Below are positions 36,755 to 46,355 of a DNA stretch of 55,111 nucleotides, piece after piece. The stretch spans positions 1 to 55,111 of the forward strand of contig CAMCQE010000010.1 of NCBI GenBank assembly GCA_945876945.1, written 5' to 3'. Below the pieces are notes generated by a model, which did not search any database, had not been told where the DNA came from, and saw only the letters and a program-made list of their open reading frames with translations. How positions within the stretch are numbered: the first letter of the stretch is position 1; the number at the start of each line of letters is the position of its first letter. The position numbers and the translations under genes are program-made. The DNA is from Klebsiella pneumoniae. Its GTDB lineage: Bacteria > Pseudomonadota > Gammaproteobacteria > Ga0077536.

Positions 36755-37861
36755 ATGACCGAGCCCGTCACGACCACTCGCCCCAACCTGCTCGACTTCG
36801 ACGCAGCGGGTTTGGCGAGTTTCTTTGTCGAACACGGGCAACCGGCCTATCGCGCCACCCAGCTGATCAAATGGGTGCACCAGCAGGGCGTGCTCGACCT
36901 CGATTTGATGACCAACTTTGGTCGGGGTTTGCGCGAACTCCTGCGCGAAACCGGCGAATTCCGCTTGCCGGAAATAATCAGCGCGCATGAGTCGACCGAC
37001 GGCACGCTGAAGTGGCTGCTCCGGGTCGATAACGGCAACGCGATCGAAACCGTCTTTATCCCTGAAATGGATCGGGGCACGCTGTGTGTGTCCTCGCAGG
37101 TCGGCTGCGCGCTCAACTGCAGCTTCTGCGCGACCGCCCGTCAGGGCTTTAGTCGCAACCTCTCAACCGGGGAAATCATCGGGCAGGTCTGGGTGGCGGC
37201 CCGTTATCTGGGTCAGCATCCCAAAACCCAGCGCCGCATCACCAACGTGGTGATGATGGGCATGGGCGAGCCGCTGATGAACTTCGAGGCCGTAGTGCCG
37301 GCGATGCGTCTGATGATGGAAGACAACGCCTACAACCTCGGCCGCAAACGCGTCACGCTCAGCACTGCGGGGCATGTGCCCGGGATCGACCGCCTGCGGG
37401 AAGAATGCCCGGTTGCGCTCGCCGTCTCCCTGCATGCGCCGAACGATGAACTCCGCAATGAGCTCGTGCCGCTCAACCGCACCTATCCCATCGCCGAACT
37501 GCTGGACGCCTGCCGGCGCTATGTGTCGAACAACCCGCACGACCAAATCACCTTTGAATATGTGATGCTTGATGGCGTGAACGACACCCCCGCACATGCC
37601 CGCCAGCTTGCGCGCGTCCTGCGTGGCATTCCCTCCAAAATGAATCTGATCCCCTTCAATCCAGTCGTGGGGGCGCACTATCGGCGGTCCACGCCAGAAG
37701 CGATCGACGCCTTCCGTCGCGAGCTCGCCAAGGCTGGCTTATTGACCATTACCCGGAAAACGCGCGGCGAAGATATCGACGCTGCCTGTGGCCAGCTGGT
37801 CGGTCGCGTCGCCGCCAAGGCCGCGCGGCATCGGGCCACAAAGGAGCCATTGGATGTCTGA
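36755..37861 (+). CDS. rlmN: 23S rRNA (A2503-C2) methyltransferase
   Basis: A 368-residue radical-SAM enzyme that methylates A2503 of 23S rRNA and A37 of some tRNAs. Radical-SAM cysteines 118, 122 and 125 are in [18 protein letters not shown] and NLIPFNPV are also diagnostic. The second Cys used in the ping-pong mechanism is within [15 protein letters not shown]-like sequence at the C terminus ([11 protein letters not shown]). Starts 18 nt after ndk and overlaps pilF by 8 nt. Confidence 0.97.
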   Translation: MTEPVTTTRPNLLDFDAAGLASFFVEHGQPAYRATQLIKWVHQQGVLDLDLMTNFGRGLRELLRETGEFRLPEIISAHESTDGTLKWLLRVDNGNAIETVFIPEMDRGTLCVSSQVGCALNCSFCATARQGFSRNLSTGEIIGQVWVAARYLGQHPKTQRRITNVVMMGMGEPLMNFEAVVPAMRLMMEDNAYNLGRKRVTLSTAGHVPGIDRLREECPVALAVSLHAPNDELRNELVPLNRTYPIAELLDACRRYVSNNPHDQITFEYVMLDGVNDTPAHARQLARVLRGIPSKMNLIPFNPVVGAHYRRSTPEAIDAFRRELAKAGLLTITRKTRGEDIDAACGQLVGRVAAKAARHRATKEPLDV

Positions 37862-38624
37862 GCGGCGCCGGCGCTACTGGCTGTTGGGCACGCTCTTGCT
37901 AGTGGCCGCCTGTCAGTCGCAACCGCCGACAGAACCGGGGGTTAGCCGGGCGGAGGAGCGCGAGAAAGTCGCGGCGGTGAACACGCAGTTGGGCATCGAG
38001 TTCATTCGAACCGGCCCCAACGAGCTCGCGTTGAAAAAACTCCAGAAAGCGCTGGAGGCCGTGCCCAACTATCCCGACGCGCACAATGCGCTCGGGCTGC
38101 TCTACAACCGGATGGGCGAGTATGACAAGGCAGACGCCAGTTTCCGGGCGGCATTGCGCACTAGCCCGACCAACGGTCTGGCCCTGAATAACTACGGCCA
38201 GTTTCTATGCCAGCAAAAACGCTACGCGGAAGGCCAGAGCCGTTTTCTGGCGGCGGTGAAAAACCCGCTGTATGAATCACCGGAAATTGCCTATACCAAC
38301 GCCGGCCTTTGCGCGCTGGATGCCGGCGACGCCAAAGCCGCCGAGGACCATTTCCGCGCGGCGCTGGAGCGCAACCCGAATGTCCCGCCAGCACTGATCA
38401 GCCTCGCGAGCTTAAGCCTCGATCGGGGCGACGCGGTGAGCGCGGCACAATTCTTCAAGCGCTACAGCGATGACGCGAGGCAGACACCGCGCTCCTTGGC
38501 CCTCGGCATTCGGATCGAGCGGGCCTTGGGCCATCAGGACCAGGTGGCGAGCTACGAGGTGATGCTCCGCAATCAATTCCCTGATTCTCGCGAAGCGGGC
38601 CAACTGCAACGGGGCGAGCTCTGA
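37854..38624 (+). CDS. pilF: Type IV pilus biogenesis lipoprotein PilF (PilW)
   Basis: A 256-residue outer-membrane pilotin-type protein with TPR repeats. The lipobox LVAAC (Cys near 21) is followed by tetratricopeptide repeats (about 45-180, [20 protein letters not shown]). In type IV pili it helps assemble the PilQ secretin. I chose the ATG at 37854, inside the rlmN end; the longer frame runs deeper into rlmN. The pilus genes it would serve are elsewhere. Confidence 0.88.
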   Translation: MSERRRRYWLLGTLLLVAACQSQPPTEPGVSRAEEREKVAAVNTQLGIEFIRTGPNELALKKLQKALEAVPNYPDAHNALGLLYNRMGEYDKADASFRAALRTSPTNGLALNNYGQFLCQQKRYAEGQSRFLAAVKNPLYESPEIAYTNAGLCALDAGDAKAAEDHFRAALERNPNVPPALISLASLSLDRGDAVSAAQFFKRYSDDARQTPRSLALGIRIERALGHQDQVASYEVMLRNQFPDSREAGQLQRGEL

Positions 38625-38627
38625 GCC

Positions 38628-39689
38628 ATGTCGGCCGCCGATGACACTTCAATCGTAGCCTCCCGGGTTGCGACCGGCCCCGGTACTTTGCTGCGGCTGG
38701 CGCGGGAAGCCCGAGAGATGACGAAAGAGGAACTCGCTCGCGTCACCCGTCTGGAACCCAAAATCATCGAGGCGCTGGAAGCCGAAGCCTGGGACAAACT
38801 CGCCGGCCCGGCGTTCATCAAAGGCTACATGCGGGGTATCGCCCGCGAATTAGGCATTGACCCCGCCCCCGCAATCGCCGAGTACAACGCCCAGTTCAAC
38901 ACCGCAGAGCCTGCGCTCAGCCAATCCGAGTCGCGCGCGCCCCTCGAATTAACGACCGCCAATCGCTGGATCAAGGCGATGAGTTTCGCCGTCTTTGGCG
39001 CGGTGGCGGTGGGCGTCGCGGTGTGGTGGCAGCACAACTATGTGCAACCAGCGCCGCCGACAGGACCTGGCGAGCTACCGGTAGCAGACACCGGACCCAA
39101 GCCCGAACCCGCCCCCCCCTTACCCTACTCGTGGACGGTGGTGGAGCACGCCGGCCTGCCGCTCGACAGCCCGCAAAGCTGGCGCCGCCAAACCGACGGG
39201 TCGGCGCCACCCCCGCTGCCTAGCCCCGAAGAAGCAGCGAGCGCCAGCGATGCCGTGCCGACCCCTCCCTTGACGCCGCCGGCCAAGCCAACGCCCCCGA
39301 GCAAAACGGAGACTGCCGCCAAACCCGAGCCGGGGCCTGAAGTCAGACCGGAAGTCAAAGCCGAGGCAAAGGCTGAGACCAAGTCCGAGCCTAAGCCTGC
39401 ACCGATCGAAGCAACGCCCGCCGCACAGCCGCCGCGCGGCCCGCTCGTGCTGAGCGCCAGCGAAAGCTCCTGGGTGAGGGTGACAGACGCCAGCGGCAAA
39501 GCCATCTGGCAGGGCATGCTGCAGGCCGGGCAGAAAATCGGGCTGGATGGGAAAGCGCCCTTGAATCTGTTGATCGGCAATGCGCGCGTGGTCACGGTCA
39601 ACTATCAGGGCCAAAGCCAGCCCATCCAGAACCCCTCCAGTAACGGCGTTGGCCGCCTGACAGTGGGCGAGCACACTCAGGGGCGCTAA
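38628..39689 (+). CDS. rodZ: RodZ-like cytoskeletal protein
   Basis: A 353-residue bitopic protein. The N-terminal helix-turn-helix (about 19-85, [23 protein letters not shown]) binds MreB in RodZ proteins; one membrane segment lies at about 118-140. A long Pro/Ala/Lys/Glu-rich periplasmic linker (about 145-265) is followed by a C-terminal DUF4115 beta domain (about 270-345, [17 protein letters not shown]). It links cell shape to MreB. Starts 3 nt after pilF. Confidence 0.9.
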   Translation: MSAADDTSIVASRVATGPGTLLRLAREAREMTKEELARVTRLEPKIIEALEAEAWDKLAGPAFIKGYMRGIARELGIDPAPAIAEYNAQFNTAEPALSQSESRAPLELTTANRWIKAMSFAVFGAVAVGVAVWWQHNYVQPAPPTGPGELPVADTGPKPEPAPPLPYSWTVVEHAGLPLDSPQSWRRQTDGSAPPPLPSPEEAASASDAVPTPPLTPPAKPTPPSKTETAAKPEPGPEVRPEVKAEAKAETKSEPKPAPIEATPAAQPPRGPLVLSASESSWVRVTDASGKAIWQGMLQAGQKIGLDGKAPLNLLIGNARVVTVNYQGQSQPIQNPSSNGVGRLTVGEHTQGR

Positions 39690-39714
39690 TGCCTCACGTA
39701 TTCCGGAGCTATTG

Positions 39715-40992
39715 GTGAAAGAGCAACTCCGCGCCATTCGCGGCATGAACGACATCCTGCCCACGACCAGCCACCGCTGGCAGGCGCTGGAGGCCACCGT
39801 CGGCAAAGTGCTGGCGGCCTACGGGTACTCGCAGATCAGATTGCCCATTGTTGAGCAGACGGCGGTATTTGAGCGCTCCATCGGGGATACCACCGATATT
39901 GTGCAAAAAGAGATGTACACCTTTGCCGACCGCAACGGCGACCATCTGACACTCCGCCCCGAAGGCACCGCGGGTTGCGTGCGCGCCGTGCTGGAGCACG
40001 GCCTGCTTAACGTTCAGCCGCAACTCCGGCTCTGGTACATCGGCCCCATGTTCCGCCATGAGCGGCCGCAAAAAGGGCGCTATCGCCAGTTCCATCAGAT
40101 TGGAGTGGAAACCTACGGGATGCCGGGCCCGGACATTGATGCCGAACTGCTATTGCTGACAGCCCGTCTGTGGCAGGCGCTGGGCTTGAGCGGCCTGCGG
40201 CTGGAGCTGAACACACTGGGGCTTGCCCACGAACGCGAACAGTATCGGGCCGCGTTGACCGCCTATTTTGAAAGTCATCGCGACGCGCTCGATGAAGACA
40301 GCCTGCTCCGTCTGGCCCGCAATCCCTTGCGCATACTCGATTCCAAAAATCCGGCCATGCAGGCCATCGTGGCCAATGCGCCGCGCCTCACGGAATTTCT
40401 TGAAGAAGAATCCCGCGCGCACTTTGCCGCCGTCTGCGCCACCCTTGATGCCGCCGGCATCGCCTACGTTGTTAATCCACTGCTGGTGCGCGGACTCGAC
40501 TACTACTCGCGTACGGTATTCGAATGGATTACCACTGAACTCGGCGCCCAGGGCACGGTCTGTGCGGGTGGACGCTATGACGCACTGGTCGAACTGATGG
40601 GCGGCAAGCCAACGCCGGCCATTGGGTTCGCCATGGGACTGGAGCGCTTGCTGGAACTGCTGGCGGCACAATCCGGGAGCGAGACCACACCGGAGGCCGA
40701 CTATTGCGTGGTGGGCGCCGGCGAGGCTGAAAGTCAGGCGGCCTTATTGCTGGCCGAAAGCCTGCGGGATGCTTATCCGGAACGTCGCGTGACCTGCATC
40801 TGTGGTGGCGGCAGCATGAAGTCGCAAATGAAGCGTGCCGACCGCACGGGCGCACAGATCGCCCTGATTCTCGGCAGCGAAGAATTGGCCAGTGACACGG
40901 TCACCCTCAAACCGCTGCGGGGTCAGGGCGAACAACAGCGCGTGGCCCGCGCCGCGCTCTTGGCCACCTTGAGCATCGCGCCAGTGAACTAA
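39715..40992 (+). CDS. hisS: Histidyl-tRNA synthetase
   Basis: A 425-residue class II synthetase. Motif 1 lies near [16 protein letters not shown]; motif 2 is [35 protein letters not shown] and the RYD site follow; motif 3 is in [12 protein letters not shown]. The start is GTG at 39715 (GGAG is 6 nt before); TTG at 39712 is possible. ispG, which often lies between rodZ and hisS, is absent. Confidence 0.96.
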   Translation: MKEQLRAIRGMNDILPTTSHRWQALEATVGKVLAAYGYSQIRLPIVEQTAVFERSIGDTTDIVQKEMYTFADRNGDHLTLRPEGTAGCVRAVLEHGLLNVQPQLRLWYIGPMFRHERPQKGRYRQFHQIGVETYGMPGPDIDAELLLLTARLWQALGLSGLRLELNTLGLAHEREQYRAALTAYFESHRDALDEDSLLRLARNPLRILDSKNPAMQAIVANAPRLTEFLEEESRAHFAAVCATLDAAGIAYVVNPLLVRGLDYYSRTVFEWITTELGAQGTVCAGGRYDALVELMGGKPTPAIGFAMGLERLLELLAAQSGSETTPEADYCVVGAGEAESQAALLLAESLRDAYPERRVTCICGGGSMKSQMKRADRTGAQIALILGSEELASDTVTLKPLRGQGEQQRVARAALLATLSIAPVN

Positions 40993-41015
40993 CGGGGAAA
41001 CCCGCAACGACAGGC

Positions 41016-41021
41016 TATAAT
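41016..41021 (+). promoter_or_regulatory. -10 element before yfgM
   Basis: A perfect TATAAT lies 50 nt before the yfgM GTG in the gap after hisS. The -35 region (CGGGGA at 40993-40998) is a poor match. It might start a yfgM-bamB-der transcript separate from hisS. Confidence 0.35.
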
Positions 41022-41070
41022 CCCCGGCCCGGCGTCTACCCGGCCCGCTTTATCTCAAAGGATTTCCCAC

Positions 41071-41712
41071 GTGGAAGGCTATACCTCCGAAAGCGAACAA
41101 GTCGAAGTTATCCGCAAATGGTTGAAGGACAACGGCAAGTCCCTGCTGCTAGGGCTTGCCATAGGCTTGTTGGCGCTGGGCGGTTACCGCTATTGGGACG
41201 AGACGCGCAAGCTTCGCGCCGAAAGCGCCTCGGTCAATTACGAGCAGTTGCTTGGCCTGCTGGAAAAGAACGCCACCGACGACGCCCGCAAAGCTGGCCA
41301 GACCATCATCGACAACTATGGCGATAGCACCTACGCCCGCCTGACGGCCTTACTGCTCGCCAAGCTCGAAATGGGCGATGGCAAAACCGACGCCGCCCGA
41401 GCCCGCCTGCAGTGGGTGATCGACCACCCCGGCAGCGACAATCTCACCCCCGTAGCCCACGCCAGACTGGCGCAAATTGCGCTACACGAAGGAAAAGCAG
41501 ATGCCGCCTGGGCGTTGCTGGAAAAGAGCGGCCTGACCAAAACCGATCGCTTCGCCGAACTGCAGGGCGACATCCTTGCAGCCCGCGGCAAAACCGCCGA
41601 AGCCGTGGCCAAGTACCAAAAAGCGCAGGCGGAAGCGACCGCCGGGGGCGGCAATCCTGCAATAGTCGAACTCAAGCTTGAACGGCTGGGCCGTTCCGGC
41701 GACGGAGCATGA
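41071..41712 (+). CDS. yfgM: YfgM-type ancillary SecYEG translocon subunit
   Basis: A 213-residue protein with one membrane segment near residues 25-42 (LLLGLAIGLLALGGYRYW) and a periplasmic TPR-type helical domain after it (to about 200). It matches YfgM, which associates with SecYEG and periplasmic chaperone PpiD and lies before bamB in gammaproteobacteria. GTG start at 41071 with AAAGGA 7-8 nt before. The stop overlaps the bamB start (ATGA). Confidence 0.87.
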   Translation: MEGYTSESEQVEVIRKWLKDNGKSLLLGLAIGLLALGGYRYWDETRKLRAESASVNYEQLLGLLEKNATDDARKAGQTIIDNYGDSTYARLTALLLAKLEMGDGKTDAARARLQWVIDHPGSDNLTPVAHARLAQIALHEGKADAAWALLEKSGLTKTDRFAELQGDILAARGKTAEAVAKYQKAQAEATAGGGNPAIVELKLERLGRSGDGA

Positions 41713-42923
41713 TGATGAAACGCATTACCCTGCTGGCCCTGGTCGCCGGAATCGCGCTGGCAGGTTGCGCGGAACAACGCAACGCTATCAGGGAAAGCGT
41801 GGACAATGCGTTCAGCGACAAATCCGAAAATGAAGGCACCATCAAGAAAGCCGCCGAGCCGCGGCCCTTGGACAAAGAGTTCAAACCCAGCATTGCCCTG
41901 GAGGAAATCTGGTCCGGTCGCTACGGCAAAGGCTACGAAAAACTCTACCTGAAGCTGCTTCCGGCGATGGATGGCGACAACGTTTATGTCGCCGACCGCG
42001 ATGGCCGCATCATCTGTCTGGATGCCACTACCGGTAAAACGAAATGGGAAGACCGGGACAAACGGCGACCCGTTTCAGGGGGGCCAGGCGTAGGCGACGG
42101 CAAGGTATTCGTGGGTACAAGCAACGCCCAGGTGGTGGCCCGCGATGCGGCCGACGGCAAGAAGCTCTGGATCGCGGAAGTCTCCAGCGAAATCCTCGCG
42201 CCCCCCGTCGCGGCCAGGGGCACCGTGGTCATTCGCAGCGGCGACGGCAAACTCTACGCGCTGGACAGCAACACAGGTCGCCTGAAATGGACCTTGGACC
42301 GCACCATCCCCATCCTCACCCTGCGCGGTACCGCGCCGCCGATCATCCACGAAGACATGGTGCTGGCCGGTTTCGACAACGGACGCCTGGCGGCGCTGGA
42401 ACTCAGCACCGGCAAGGAACTGTGGGAGGCGCGCCTCGCTGACCCGAGCGGCCGCACCGACCTCGAACGCCTGGTCGATGTGGACGCCAAACCGGTAGTT
42501 CGCGACAACACGGCCTACATCGCGAGCTTTCAGGGCAAGGTCGCGGCGGTCGCCCTGAGCGACGGCAGCCTTGAATGGACGCGCGAAATGTCATCCTCCG
42601 AAGACCTCGATGTCGACGCCGACAACGTCTACGTGACGGACGAGCGCGGCACGGTGCTGGCGCTGTCGCGCCAGGATGGTTCAACCGTCTGGAGGCAGAA
42701 AGCGTTCAGAAACCGCAAGGTCACGGGGCCGACCCGCTATGAAAACTTCGTGGTGGTCGGCGACTTCGAAGGCTATATGCACTGGTTAGACGTCAAAACC
42801 GGCGACGTTGTGGGGCGCGAGCGCATCGACAAGAAGCGCATCATCACCCCGCCCATCGAGATCGGCGGCGCGCTCGCCGGCTACAGCTCCACCGGCGAAC
42901 TTTCCGCCTGGCGCGTGAAATAA
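41709..42923 (+). CDS. bamB: Outer membrane assembly lipoprotein BamB
   Basis: A 404-residue outer-membrane lipoprotein, a beta-propeller of the BAM complex that inserts outer-membrane proteins. The lipobox LAGC follows a signal peptide (Cys near 20). Repeated PQQ-like blades occur throughout (RDGRIICLDATTGKTKWE, KLYALDSNTGRLKWTL, RLAALELSTGKELWEA). Its start overlaps yfgM. The yfgM-bamB-der order is standard. Confidence 0.95.
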   Translation: MMMKRITLLALVAGIALAGCAEQRNAIRESVDNAFSDKSENEGTIKKAAEPRPLDKEFKPSIALEEIWSGRYGKGYEKLYLKLLPAMDGDNVYVADRDGRIICLDATTGKTKWEDRDKRRPVSGGPGVGDGKVFVGTSNAQVVARDAADGKKLWIAEVSSEILAPPVAARGTVVIRSGDGKLYALDSNTGRLKWTLDRTIPILTLRGTAPPIIHEDMVLAGFDNGRLAALELSTGKELWEARLADPSGRTDLERLVDVDAKPVVRDNTAYIASFQGKVAAVALSDGSLEWTREMSSSEDLDVDADNVYVTDERGTVLALSRQDGSTVWRQKAFRNRKVTGPTRYENFVVVGDFEGYMHWLDVKTGDVVGRERIDKKRIITPPIEIGGALAGYSSTGELSAWRVK

Positions 42924-42929
42924 GGACGC

Positions 42930-42951
42930 GCGGGCGTTACCCAACGCCCGC
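42930..42951 (+). terminator. Hairpin between bamB and der
   Basis: GCGGGCGTT (42930-42938) and AACGCCCGC (42943-42951) make a perfect 9-bp stem with an ACCC loop, immediately after bamB and 9 nt before the der ATG. It has no T run and covers the place where the der ribosome-binding site would be, so it may lower or control der translation as well as transcription. Confidence 0.45.
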
Positions 42952-42960
42952 CAGCACATC

Positions 42961-44382
42961 ATGTCGCAGGAAATCCGAAATCACGCCAAGCCTGCCTTTG
43001 CCATTCTGGGCCGCCCGAATGTAGGTAAATCCACGCTCTTCAATCGCATCACCCGCACCCGCAACGCCCTCGTGGCCGACGTTCCGGGCGTTACGCGGGA
43101 TGTGCAGCTCGGTGTCGGCAGAGTCGGACGTGCCGGCTATCTGGTGGTTGATACCGGCGGAATTTCCTCCGATCAGGGCGAGCTTGGCGAGCTGGTGAGC
43201 CGGCAGGCGATGCAGGCGCTAGAGGAATGCGCGGCCGGTGTGTTCGTGGTGGACGCCCGCGAAGGCCTGAATGCCACCGACGAGGCACTCGCCAAAAGTC
43301 TCCGGCGGAGCGGCAAGCCGCTCTTTCTGGCCGTCAACAAGGCCGAAGGCAGCGACGTCATCACGCTGCGCGCGGAGTTTTCACGCCTCGGGCTAGGCCA
43401 GCCCTGGCCGATCTCGGCGGCGCATGGGCAAGGCATCGACGAATTGGTCGCCGCCATCACCAAAGGCTGGCCGGCGCCGGAAGACGTCGAAACGGCGCAC
43501 GATCCCGAAACCATTCGGGTGGCCATCGTCGGCCGACCGAATGTGGGCAAGTCCACGCTGGTCAATCGGATGGTGGGCGAAGAACGCATGATTACCTGCG
43601 ACATGCCGGGTACCACGCACGACAGCGTGACCGTGCCGCTCACCCGTCATGGCCGGAACTACACGCTGATCGATACCGCCGGCATCCGTCGCAAGAGCAA
43701 AGTGATCGATGTCGTCGAGAAATTCAGCGCGGTCAAAACGCTGCAGTCCATCGACCTTGCGCAGGTCGTGGTGGTGGTGCTGGACGCTCGGGATTCATTG
43801 ACCGAGCAGGATCTCACGGTGCTTGGCGCGGTACTCGAAGTAGGCCGCTCACTGGTGGTCGCCATTAACAAATGGGACGGCTTGCCGCCCGACCAACGGA
43901 CAGAAGTCTTCCGTCAGGTCGACCGCCGGCTCGAGTTTATGGATTTTGCCGAAGTGCGAACCATCTCGGCCCTGCACGGCACCGGCGTTGGCGACCTCTT
44001 TGTCGACATTGAAGCGGCCTGGAAATCGAGCCGGATCGAAGCCCCCACCAGCCTGCTCACCGACCTGCTCTACCGCGCGACCGAAGCCCACACGCCACCG
44101 CTGGTGAACGGTCGCCGGATCAAGTTGCGCTATGCGCATATGGGTGGCCGCAATCCGCCGACCATCATCATCCACGGCAACCAGACGGAATCGGTGCCGG
44201 GTAGCTATCGCCGCTATCTCTCAAACTTCTACCGCAAGGCCCTCAAACTGGTCGGAACGCCGGTGGCGATCGAACTCCGGCAGGGGGAAAATCCGTTCGA
44301 AGGCCGCCGCAACGAACTCACGCCACGGCAGGTCAAAAAGCGTCAGCGCCTTCGCGAGCACATCCGGAAACGGGAACGCTAG
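42961..44382 (+). CDS. der: GTPase Der (EngA)
   Basis: A 473-residue double GTPase for 50S ribosome assembly. Both G domains show GRPNVGKST (residues about 17-25 and 190-198), DxxG motifs (DTGG, DTAG) and NKxD-type (VNKAEGSD, NKWDG). The C-terminal KH-like domain is at about 370-455. The first NKxD motif is unusual, NKAE rather than NKxD. There is no clear Shine-Dalgarno sequence; the hairpin lies there. The 3' end overlaps the convergent MBL gene by 50 nt. Confidence 0.97.
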   Translation: MSQEIRNHAKPAFAILGRPNVGKSTLFNRITRTRNALVADVPGVTRDVQLGVGRVGRAGYLVVDTGGISSDQGELGELVSRQAMQALEECAAGVFVVDAREGLNATDEALAKSLRRSGKPLFLAVNKAEGSDVITLRAEFSRLGLGQPWPISAAHGQGIDELVAAITKGWPAPEDVETAHDPETIRVAIVGRPNVGKSTLVNRMVGEERMITCDMPGTTHDSVTVPLTRHGRNYTLIDTAGIRRKSKVIDVVEKFSAVKTLQSIDLAQVVVVVLDARDSLTEQDLTVLGAVLEVGRSLVVAINKWDGLPPDQRTEVFRQVDRRLEFMDFAEVRTISALHGTGVGDLFVDIEAAWKSSRIEAPTSLLTDLLYRATEAHTPPLVNGRRIKLRYAHMGGRNPPTIIIHGNQTESVPGSYRRYLSNFYRKALKLVGTPVAIELRQGENPFEGRRNELTPRQVKKRQRLREHIRKRER

Positions 44383-45145
44383 CCGCGTCGACCTCGAACC
44401 AAGGCACGACGGCGTCCTGACGGGCAATGTCGGCGGCGATGCCCGCAGCGTGGGTGGCCAGGCACTCGGCCACAATCTCGGGCCGATTGGTGCGTTCGCT
44501 CAGGTGAGCCGCCACCAGCCTGCGCAGGCGCGACGTATCGAGGCGCTGCAAGAGGTCGATGGTTTGGGCGTTACTCAAATGACCGAAAGGACTCGCGATG
44601 CGACGCTTCAAGGTCGCCGGGTAGGCACTCGCTGCCAGCAGGTCCGGGTCGTGATTGAACTCCAGCACCATCGCATCACAGCCGGCGTAGGCCGCTAGTA
44701 CATGCGGGGTGATGCTGCCCAGATCCGTCAGCAGCCCCATCCGGGCCCCCTCATGGCTGAACACAAACTGGGCGGGTTCTCGCGCGTCGTGCGGTACCGG
44801 CACGGGAAGCACCTGAAGATCACCGATGCTAAAGGCCGCGTGCGGTGAAAACTCGCAGGCGCGCGCGGCAGCGCCATGGCGCTCAGCGCAGGCGAGCTGC
44901 GTGCCGCGCGTCCAATACACAGGGGTGCCGTATTTGCGGGAAAGTGGGAGCACGCCACCCAGGTGGTCGTCGTGCTCGTGCGTGACCAGAATGGCGTCGA
45001 GCGACGCGGGGTCGAAATCCAGCGCCTGCGCGCGCTCTTCAAAAGCCCTGATGGAGTAACCGCTATCGACCAGCACGGTCGTGCTTCCGGTCGAGATCAG
45101 TAGCGCGTTACCCGCGCTACCACTGCCGATTAAAGCGCAGCGCAC
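44333..45145 (-). CDS. MBL-fold metallohydrolase (YycJ/WalJ-like)
   Basis: A 270-residue MBL-fold protein. The THEHDDHLGG motif (HxHxDH) lies near residues 55-61; LTDLGSITPHV and HLSNAQTIDLL supply further ligands. It starts 9 nt after bamC, so dapA-bamC-MBL form one operon, as I recall for Pseudomonas-type genomes. The enzyme's substrate is unknown; YycJ-type proteins are linked to 5'-exonuclease or wall stress roles. Its 3' end runs antisense into der by 50 nt. Confidence 0.87.
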   Translation of the reverse strand: MRCALIGSGSAGNALLISTGSTTVLVDSGYSIRAFEERAQALDFDPASLDAILVTHEHDDHLGGVLPLSRKYGTPVYWTRGTQLACAERHGAAARACEFSPHAAFSIGDLQVLPVPVPHDAREPAQFVFSHEGARMGLLTDLGSITPHVLAAYAGCDAMVLEFNHDPDLLAASAYPATLKRRIASPFGHLSNAQTIDLLQRLDTSRLRRLVAAHLSERTNRPEIVAECLATHAAGIAADIARQDAVVPWFEVDAASVPVSGCAREGADAF

Positions 45146-45154
45146 AGACGGGGC

Positions 45155-46264
45155 TTAGCCGTCGTTACGCGCCTCCAGCCCCTGCTTCAGGTCTTCGAGA
45201 ATCTTGCGGGCAATCTCACCCGTTTCCCAGCGGCCTTCGCGATCAAGCACTACCGCTTCCGTGTGCGAGCCAACTTCGGTGAGATTGATCTGCAGACGGT
45301 TGTCTTCTTCGTTGCCCCAGAACTTCATCTTGGACAACCAACCGCGCTTTGCGACGCCGCCCTGACTGGCCGAGACCCGCAGATAGTAGGTGCCCTTGCC
45401 ACGATCCGACTCGTCAACGGCATAACCGGCGCGTTCCAGCGCGGCCCCGGTGGTGCTCCAGCAGGTGGCAAGCGGCTGGTTAATCGACAGATAAATCTTC
45501 TCGCCGCCAGCGCTCACCACTTCCGCCACACCGTTCGCTTTGTCCGGCGCGCCGTTTGCACCATAGGCTTCGGCCACCGTTAGCTGGGAAGCAGCGTCCG
45601 CCTCAGCGCTATCGGTGGGCGCGGTAGCGGCGGGCTGCATGCCAACCAGAAACGCCTGCATGCGTCCGACCAGTTCACGCTCCTGGGCAACATCCCGGCT
45701 CTGCGGCTGCCACACCATCTGGTCACCCTTCTTGCCCATGGCTTCCACGCGCTGGGCAACGTAAAGCAAGGTGGTGCCCGCCTCTTGGCCGACTTCGGCA
45801 AGAATCTTGTATTTCTGGCGCGTCTGGGTGGATGAGTCCTCGTCCCAGACGGTTTCCATCACGCCGAGATCTTCGTCGTCCAGCGCAGTGTCGTAGTTGG
45901 CGTCAGCCATGAACTTGCGGAGCTGCGGCCACAGCTGCTTGGCGGTGCCCTGCACCACCAGAATGTGTTCGTTATCGAGCAGCTTGATGGAGTCGTTGCC
46001 GGAGCGTTCAAGCTGGCGCTGCTGTTTACGCTGGGCCACTCGCTCCTGATAGGAGGAATACGTTGCGGTGTCTCCGCCCTGCGGGATCGCCATGCGGTCC
46101 TTGATGGCGTCGCTGCTCAGATCCGGCGGGACCTCAAGGTCAGGGAGGTTGCGGCTCTTGCGGTACTCGGTGCGCGTATCCGGGATGATTTTGTCGAACT
46201 TGGGCATCATGGAGCAGCCGGCGAGCGCCACCATGGCGGCCAGCAACAGGAGTTTTTTCGTCAT
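45155..46264 (-). CDS. bamC: Outer membrane assembly lipoprotein BamC
   Basis: A 369-residue lipoprotein of the BAM complex. The signal peptide ends LAGC, and the mature N terminus has the flexible BamC start (MMPKFDKIIPDTRTEYRKS). Two helix-grip domains follow (about 110-210, 260-365; RLQINLTEVGSHTEAVVLD). Begins 91 nt after dapA. The ATG at 46264 has GAGG before it; a longer upstream frame would overlap dapA and lacks a lipoprotein signal. Confidence 0.9.
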   Translation of the reverse strand: MTKKLLLLAAMVALAGCSMMPKFDKIIPDTRTEYRKSRNLPDLEVPPDLSSDAIKDRMAIPQGGDTATYSSYQERVAQRKQQRQLERSGNDSIKLLDNEHILVVQGTAKQLWPQLRKFMADANYDTALDDEDLGVMETVWDEDSSTQTRQKYKILAEVGQEAGTTLLYVAQRVEAMGKKGDQMVWQPQSRDVAQERELVGRMQAFLVGMQPAATAPTDSAEADAASQLTVAEAYGANGAPDKANGVAEVVSAGGEKIYLSINQPLATCWSTTGAALERAGYAVDESDRGKGTYYLRVSASQGGVAKRGWLSKMKFWGNEEDNRLQINLTEVGSHTEAVVLDREGRWETGEIARKILEDLKQGLEARNDG

Positions 46265-46355
46265 ATGCGTTAAGACCTCGCGGCGAATGCAGTTCGGCGG
46301 GCAGAAAATGGTGAGAAGGACTGGTCGCGTACGGTATTGGTTCCCGTCTTCCGCA

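Noticed and set aside
40993-41004. Terminator after hisS (CGGG-GAAA-CCCG)
   Set aside because: A 4-bp stem with a tetraloop and no T run is too weak to call.
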